Assembly: GCA_030611945.1 (NCBI GenBank)
Contig: JAUWOV010000037.1
Span: forward strand, 1-17,188
DNA from: a bacterium
Lineage (GTDB): Bacteria > JAHJDO01
DNA length: 17,188 nucleotides
Reading direction: 5' to 3'
Shown here one piece after another: positions 13,705 to 17,188 of this stretch (positions are counted from its first letter, which is position 1; every line of letters starts with the position of its first letter). The notes beneath the pieces were generated by a model. It saw only the letters and a program-made list of their open reading frames with translations, had not been told where the DNA came from and searched no databases. Both the position numbers and the translations under genes were made by a program.

Positions 13705-15003
13705 ATGCCATGGTTTTATGAAGAATCCAAAGAGATAGATATAAATAAGAAGCAGGAAGTGATGGAAAGAGTTATGCAGGAAGCGGGAAAGAGGATAACA
13801 AAGGATCTCAAAAAGGTTCTTTTATTACCTCCTGACATTACTCGTTGTCATTCAGGCGCTGGGAAATTAACAGAAATGATTTACAAGCTTCTTCCAAAGA
13901 CTTGTAAGGTTGATGTTATCCCAACATTAGGACAGCATGTTCCTCATACTGAGGAGGAAAACAAATGGATGTTCGGCTCTATACCTCAGGAGTGTTTTCT
14001 TGAGCATGATTGGAGAGACGGCTGTAAAAAAATCGGCGAAGTTCCTGCTGATTATGTGAAAGAGGTCAGTGAAGGCAAAGCGGACTGGCCGATACCTGTT
14101 GAAATTAATAGAAAAGTTGTAGAAGAGAATTATGACCTTATAGTAAATATAGGACACGTCGTTCCTCATGAAGTGCTTGGTTTTGCCAACCACAACAAGA
14201 ATTACTTTATTGGTCTCGGCGGCAAAGAAATGATATGCGCTTCCCATATGATGGCGGCGTGCTGTGGTATTGAAAATAATCTGGGTCAGCTTATAACGCC
14301 TTTGAGAGCATGTTATAACAAAGCAGAAAAAGAGTATTTAAGTAATCTTCCGCATGTATATGTTCAAATCGTCATGGCGAGAAATCAAGATGGTAAACTT
14401 GTTACTACGGGATTGTATGTCGGAGATGATCTTGAAACATATTTAATGGCAGCTAAAAAAAGCAGGGAACAAAACATTACCGTTTTTGACAAACCTGTTA
14501 AAAAAATTGTTGCAGTAATGCAGGCAGACGAATTCAAGAGCACATGGGTAGCTAATAAAGCGATATACCGTACACGTATGGCTATAGCAGATGGAGGAGA
14601 GTTATTGATTATTGCGCCGGGACTTGAGCGTTTTGGTGAACAGCCGGAAGTTGATAAGATTATCCGTAAATATGGATATGTTGGAACTCCAGCTATTATG
14701 GAGCAATATAGAAAGAATGCAGATATGCAGGATCTGAGACATGCTACTGCGCACCTTATTCATGGGTCATCTGAGGGTCGTTTCAGCATAATATACGCTC
14801 CCGGAAAGTTGACCAAGAGCGAGATAGAAGGAGTTAATTTTAAATATGCGGATATTAGAGAGACTTTAAATAGATATAATCCTGAAAAGATGTCAGAAGG
14901 TTGGAATACCATGCCTGACGGCGAGCAGGTCTTTTTTATCAGCTCTCCATCAGCAGGTTTGTGGGCATGTAGAGAAAAATTAGAAGCACGAAATTCAAAA
15001 TAG
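13705..15003 (+). CDS. larA: LarA-family nickel-pincer racemase/epimerase, probable gluconate 2-epimerase
   Basis: This 432-residue LarA homologue belongs to the enzymes that use the nickel-pincer nucleotide to invert the alpha-carbon of 2-hydroxyacids. Key residues are Arg47 (DITR), His78 in [10 protein letters not shown] (LarA GxHRPxTEEE), His155 in VVPHE, Lys165 in NHNK and His181 in CASH. The spacing 155/165/181 equals the 174/184/200 of the Lactobacillus enzyme, covering nickel binding, lysine attachment and catalysis. AGGAG (13690-13694) sets the start. The next gene is 6-phosphogluconate dehydrogenase, 41 bp downstream, which points to D-gluconate/D-mannonate epimerisation rather than lactate. 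The altered HVPH and NHNK surroundings also suggest a substrate other than lactate. LarB, LarC and LarE, which make the cofactor, are not in the window and must be elsewhere for activity. Confidence 0.8.
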   Translation: MPWFYEESKEIDINKKQEVMERVMQEAGKRITKDLKKVLLLPPDITRCHSGAGKLTEMIYKLLPKTCKVDVIPTLGQHVPHTEEENKWMFGSIPQECFLEHDWRDGCKKIGEVPADYVKEVSEGKADWPIPVEINRKVVEENYDLIVNIGHVVPHEVLGFANHNKNYFIGLGGKEMICASHMMAACCGIENNLGQLITPLRACYNKAEKEYLSNLPHVYVQIVMARNQDGKLVTTGLYVGDDLETYLMAAKKSREQNITVFDKPVKKIVAVMQADEFKSTWVANKAIYRTRMAIADGGELLIIAPGLERFGEQPEVDKIIRKYGYVGTPAIMEQYRKNADMQDLRHATAHLIHGSSEGRFSIIYAPGKLTKSEIEGVNFKYADIRETLNRYNPEKMSEGWNTMPDGEQVFFISSPSAGLWACREKLEARNSK

Positions 15004-15044
15004 GAAATAGAATAAACTTAACAAACAATAGGAGAAAAAGAAAG

Positions 15045-16457
15045 ATGCAGAAAGCAGACATTGGATTGATTGGACTTGCTGTGATGGGGGAGAATCTTGT
15101 GCTGAACATGGAAAGCAAGGGATTTACAGTAGCGGTTTTTAATAGGACAGTTGAGAAGGTTGACAGATTTATAAACGGCGGGGCAAAAGGTAAGAATATT
15201 ATTGGTAATCACTCAGTGGAAGAATTTGTTAACTCGCTGAATTCTCCGCGTAAGATTATGCTTATGGTTAAAGCCGGTCAGGCTGTAGACGATTTTATAG
15301 AAAAAGTAATACCTTATCTGGAAAAGGGAGATATTATTATTGACGGAGGCAATTCTCATTTTCCGGACACTATACGCAGAGCAGAGTATTTGGAATCTAA
15401 AGAACTGCTCTTTATAGGAACAGGTGTCTCAGGCGGAGAAGAGGGCGCATTAAAAGGACCAAGCATTATGCCCGGAGGCTCTCCTGCAGCATGGGAACAT
15501 GTTAAGCCGATATTTCAGAAAATCTGCGCAATAGCAGATGAAGAGCCATGTTGTCAGTGGATAGGCTCGGACGGCGCAGGACATTTTGTTAAGATGGTGC
15601 ATAACGGTATTGAATATGGAGATATGCAGCTTATATGCGAGGCATATTTTCTAATGAAGAATGCTTTGGGAATGGAAGCCTCTGAACAGCACGAAATATT
15701 TACAGAATGGAACAATGGGGAATTAGATAGTTATTTGATTGAAATAACACGGGATATTCTTTCAAAGACAGATCCTGATACAGGGAAACCGCTTGTTGAA
15801 GTAATACTTGATACAGCAGGCCAGAAGGGGACTGGTAAATGGACTTCTCAGGCTGCGTTAGATCTTGGTACTCCAGCGCCAACGATTGCTGAAGCCGTAT
15901 TTGCAAGGTGTATTTCTGCTATAAAAGATGAGAGAGTTAACGCGTCTAAAGTGCTTAATGGTCCGTCAGAAAAATATGAAGGAGATAAAAAGGAATTTGT
16001 AAAAGCTATAAAGGATGCTCTTTATGCGTCAAAGGTATGTTCTTATGCTCAGGGTTATGCTTTGATGAAGGCTGCAGCAAAGGAATATGGATGGAATCTG
16101 AATTTTGGCGAGATTGCATTAATGTGGCGTGGAGGTTGTATAATCAGAGCGCGGTTTCTTGGAGAGATAAAGAAAGTCTTTGATAAAACTCCTGATCTCG
16201 CGAATCTTCTGCTCGACCCTTATTTCAAGGAAATCGTTGAGAAGAATCAAGATAGCTGGCGCAAGGTTGTTGCAACAGCAGTAGAGCTTGGCATACCAAC
16301 TCCTGCGTTCAGTTCAGCACTTGCATACTTTGACAGCTACAGGAGAGAGAGTCTTCCTGCAAACCTCTTGCAGGCGCAAAGGGATTATTTTGGGGCACAT
16401 ACATATAAGAGAATTGACAAAGAAGGCACATTTCATACAGATTGGCTGAATATATAA
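15045..16457 (+). CDS. gnd: 6-phosphogluconate dehydrogenase, decarboxylating
   Basis: Gnd converts 6-phosphogluconate to ribulose 5-phosphate, CO2 and NADPH in the oxidative pentose phosphate pathway. The 470-residue length is the long (homodimeric) form. Visible are the Rossmann motif GLAVMG (10-15), NRT (33-35) consistent with NADP preference, GGNS (101-104), GVSGGEEGA (127-135), catalytic Lys183 in [16 protein letters not shown], the GQKGTGKW block, and the C-terminal [12 protein letters not shown] tail that reaches into the partner's active site. AGGAG (15030-15034) is 10 bases before the ATG, and the leader resembles that of larA (AATAGGAGAA in both). It is co-directional with larA and ends at a strong terminator. 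A gluconate kinase would be needed to link the two enzymes and is not visible here. Confidence 0.95.
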   Translation: MQKADIGLIGLAVMGENLVLNMESKGFTVAVFNRTVEKVDRFINGGAKGKNIIGNHSVEEFVNSLNSPRKIMLMVKAGQAVDDFIEKVIPYLEKGDIIIDGGNSHFPDTIRRAEYLESKELLFIGTGVSGGEEGALKGPSIMPGGSPAAWEHVKPIFQKICAIADEEPCCQWIGSDGAGHFVKMVHNGIEYGDMQLICEAYFLMKNALGMEASEQHEIFTEWNNGELDSYLIEITRDILSKTDPDTGKPLVEVILDTAGQKGTGKWTSQAALDLGTPAPTIAEAVFARCISAIKDERVNASKVLNGPSEKYEGDKKEFVKAIKDALYASKVCSYAQGYALMKAAAKEYGWNLNFGEIALMWRGGCIIRARFLGEIKKVFDKTPDLANLLLDPYFKEIVEKNQDSWRKVVATAVELGIPTPAFSSALAYFDSYRRESLPANLLQAQRDYFGAHTYKRIDKEGTFHTDWLNI

Positions 16458-16461
16458 GATT

Positions 16462-17034
16462 TTATTGTGGGGTCGCAATATTTTGCGCCCTTTTTTCTCT
16501 AAAAACCTGTGCGCTGAAGATGTGAATTTCGGTGGTTTTGTCTTTCCAAGCATCCGGAGAGAGGCCTGCTTTGTGACTGCAGAGAGAGGATAAGAATTCT
16601 TCTTTTGACCAGCCTGTCTCTTGAGCAACCTGAGGCAGGAATACTCCCTGATTAAAACCTCTCTTTATTATTACTCCGTGTTCGCCCAAATGGAATTCGT
16701 CAATATTTTCAATCCTTTTCGGATGTGTTAGAACAGAGATTTCTATATCTATTTGCTCTAATTCTTTCTCTGTAACGGCAGAAAATCTCGGGTCGCCTGT
16801 TGCTGATTCAATTGTCATATTCCTGACTGTTTTCCATAGAGGCATTGTGCCAATAATATTCCCTATGCAGCCGCGTAATTGACCTTTTTTGTGCAGAGTT
16901 ACAAAGGATCCATATTCTTCATTCAATAGTCTATCATCAATTTTGAATGTTGGCGTCTTACCTGTTTTGATATAGGTTTCTATAGTTTCTCTGGCAACTT
17001 TTAACAGAATTTGTTTTTGCTCGCTATTTAACAT
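16462..17034 (-). CDS. AMMECR1-domain protein (AmmeMemoRadiSam system protein A)
   Basis: This 190-residue protein carries one complete AMMECR1 domain. The signature LRGCIG is at 53-58, followed by ATGDPRF (78-84), GVFLPQVA (130-137) and HKAGLSPDAW (154-163). The biochemical role of the family is unknown. In many bacteria it is found with a MEMO-like protein and a radical SAM enzyme (the AmmeMemoRadiSam set), sometimes as fusions. Neither partner is visible here, though the truncated gene directly upstream cannot be excluded from belonging to the unit. GGAG (complement of 17044-17047) lies 9 bases before the ATG. The gene converges on gnd with 4 bp between stops, and the gnd terminator is embedded in its last ten codons. 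Confidence 0.88.
   Translation of the reverse strand: MLNSEQKQILLKVARETIETYIKTGKTPTFKIDDRLLNEEYGSFVTLHKKGQLRGCIGNIIGTMPLWKTVRNMTIESATGDPRFSAVTEKELEQIDIEISVLTHPKRIENIDEFHLGEHGVIIKRGFNQGVFLPQVAQETGWSKEEFLSSLCSHKAGLSPDAWKDKTTEIHIFSAQVFREKRAQNIATPQ
16470..16496 (+). terminator. Rho-independent terminator of gnd, inside the convergent AMMECR1 gene
   Basis: GGG-T-CGCAA (16470-16478) pairs with TTGCG-CCC (16483-16490), with one bulged T and a TATT loop, followed by six T residues. It is correctly oriented for the larA-gnd transcript. On the other strand the hairpin is not followed by a T-run. Confidence 0.8.
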
Positions 17035-17048
17035 GACTTATAACTCCA

Positions 17049-17188
17049 TTAGGGAACGGTCAACACATCATTACCCCCCTGGGCAGAAAAAGACTGATCT
17101 AATCTAATCGCAGTATCAAGGTCAATAGGAGGAATCATAAGCAAGCGCTTGTCCAGATTCGGCACCTTATCTTTAGCTAATTGCCAAG
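17049..17188 (-). CDS. 3' end of an unrecognised gene, truncated by the window edge
   Basis: On the minus strand an open frame enters at the window end and stops at TAA (complement of 17049-17051), giving 45 complete codons. The peptide includes KDKVPNLDKRLLMIPPIDLD and ends SAQGGNDVLTVP. I see no motif that identifies it. Only 14 bp separate its stop from the AMMECR1 start, so the two are likely co-transcribed. There is no stop in 45 codons, and the spacing is operon-like, but the frame is short enough that it could be chance. Confidence 0.45.
   Translation of the reverse strand, partial: WQLAKDKVPNLDKRLLMIPPIDLDTAIRLDQSFSAQGGNDVLTVP

Noticed and set aside
1-17188. CRISPR array, tRNA, rRNA, transposase or phage genes
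   Set aside because: No regularly spaced direct repeats, tRNA-like cloverleaf, rRNA motif or transposase/integrase domain was seen on either strand.

Overview
The window looks like chromosomal DNA from an uncultured, AT-rich bacterium (about 40% G+C by eye). A Gram-negative-type cell is suggested by a LolA-like periplasmic domain, and by PdxB, which belongs to the DXP-dependent branch of vitamin B6 synthesis. The mix of a PPi-type phosphofructokinase, UxaE, a LarA-family protein, AMMECR1 and scattered palindromic repeats would suit a candidate-phylum fermenter or syntroph. The sequence alone does not fix the taxon.

Positions 1-8688 hold a compact plus-strand operon for sugar-acid and amino-sugar chemistry. 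It begins just after a decayed tetratricopeptide fragment (104-274). The order is IolB-type isomerase, PPi-type phosphofructokinase, UxaE-type tagaturonate epimerase, class III aminotransferase, Gfo/Idh/MocA oxidoreductase, NagA-like deacetylase and HAD phosphatase. Gaps are 15-44 bp and the last two genes overlap by 8 bp. No standard pathway uses this set. The first three genes point to keto/uronic acid breakdown feeding glycolysis. The last four look like oxidation, transamination, deacetylation and dephosphorylation of an amino sugar or aminocyclitol.

Positions 8689-12505 are an accessory block with palindromic repeats near both ends (8701-8726 and 12378-12490). It carries a ParE-type toxin-antitoxin pair with a readable promoter overlapped by an inverted repeat, a lone HicB-like ORF, a large exported protein combining a LolA-like domain, a degenerate HtrA-like domain and 31-residue HEAT repeats, and a small membrane protein.

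Positions 12506-16496 carry pdxB with its own terminator, then a LarA-family nickel-pincer racemase/epimerase paired with 6-phosphogluconate dehydrogenase (gnd). That pairing suggests the LarA protein is a gluconate/mannonate 2-epimerase feeding the pentose phosphate pathway. The gnd terminator lies inside the 3' coding end of the convergent AMMECR1-domain gene (16462-17034, minus). Upstream of that gene on the minus strand is the 3' end of an unrecognised gene that runs off the window.
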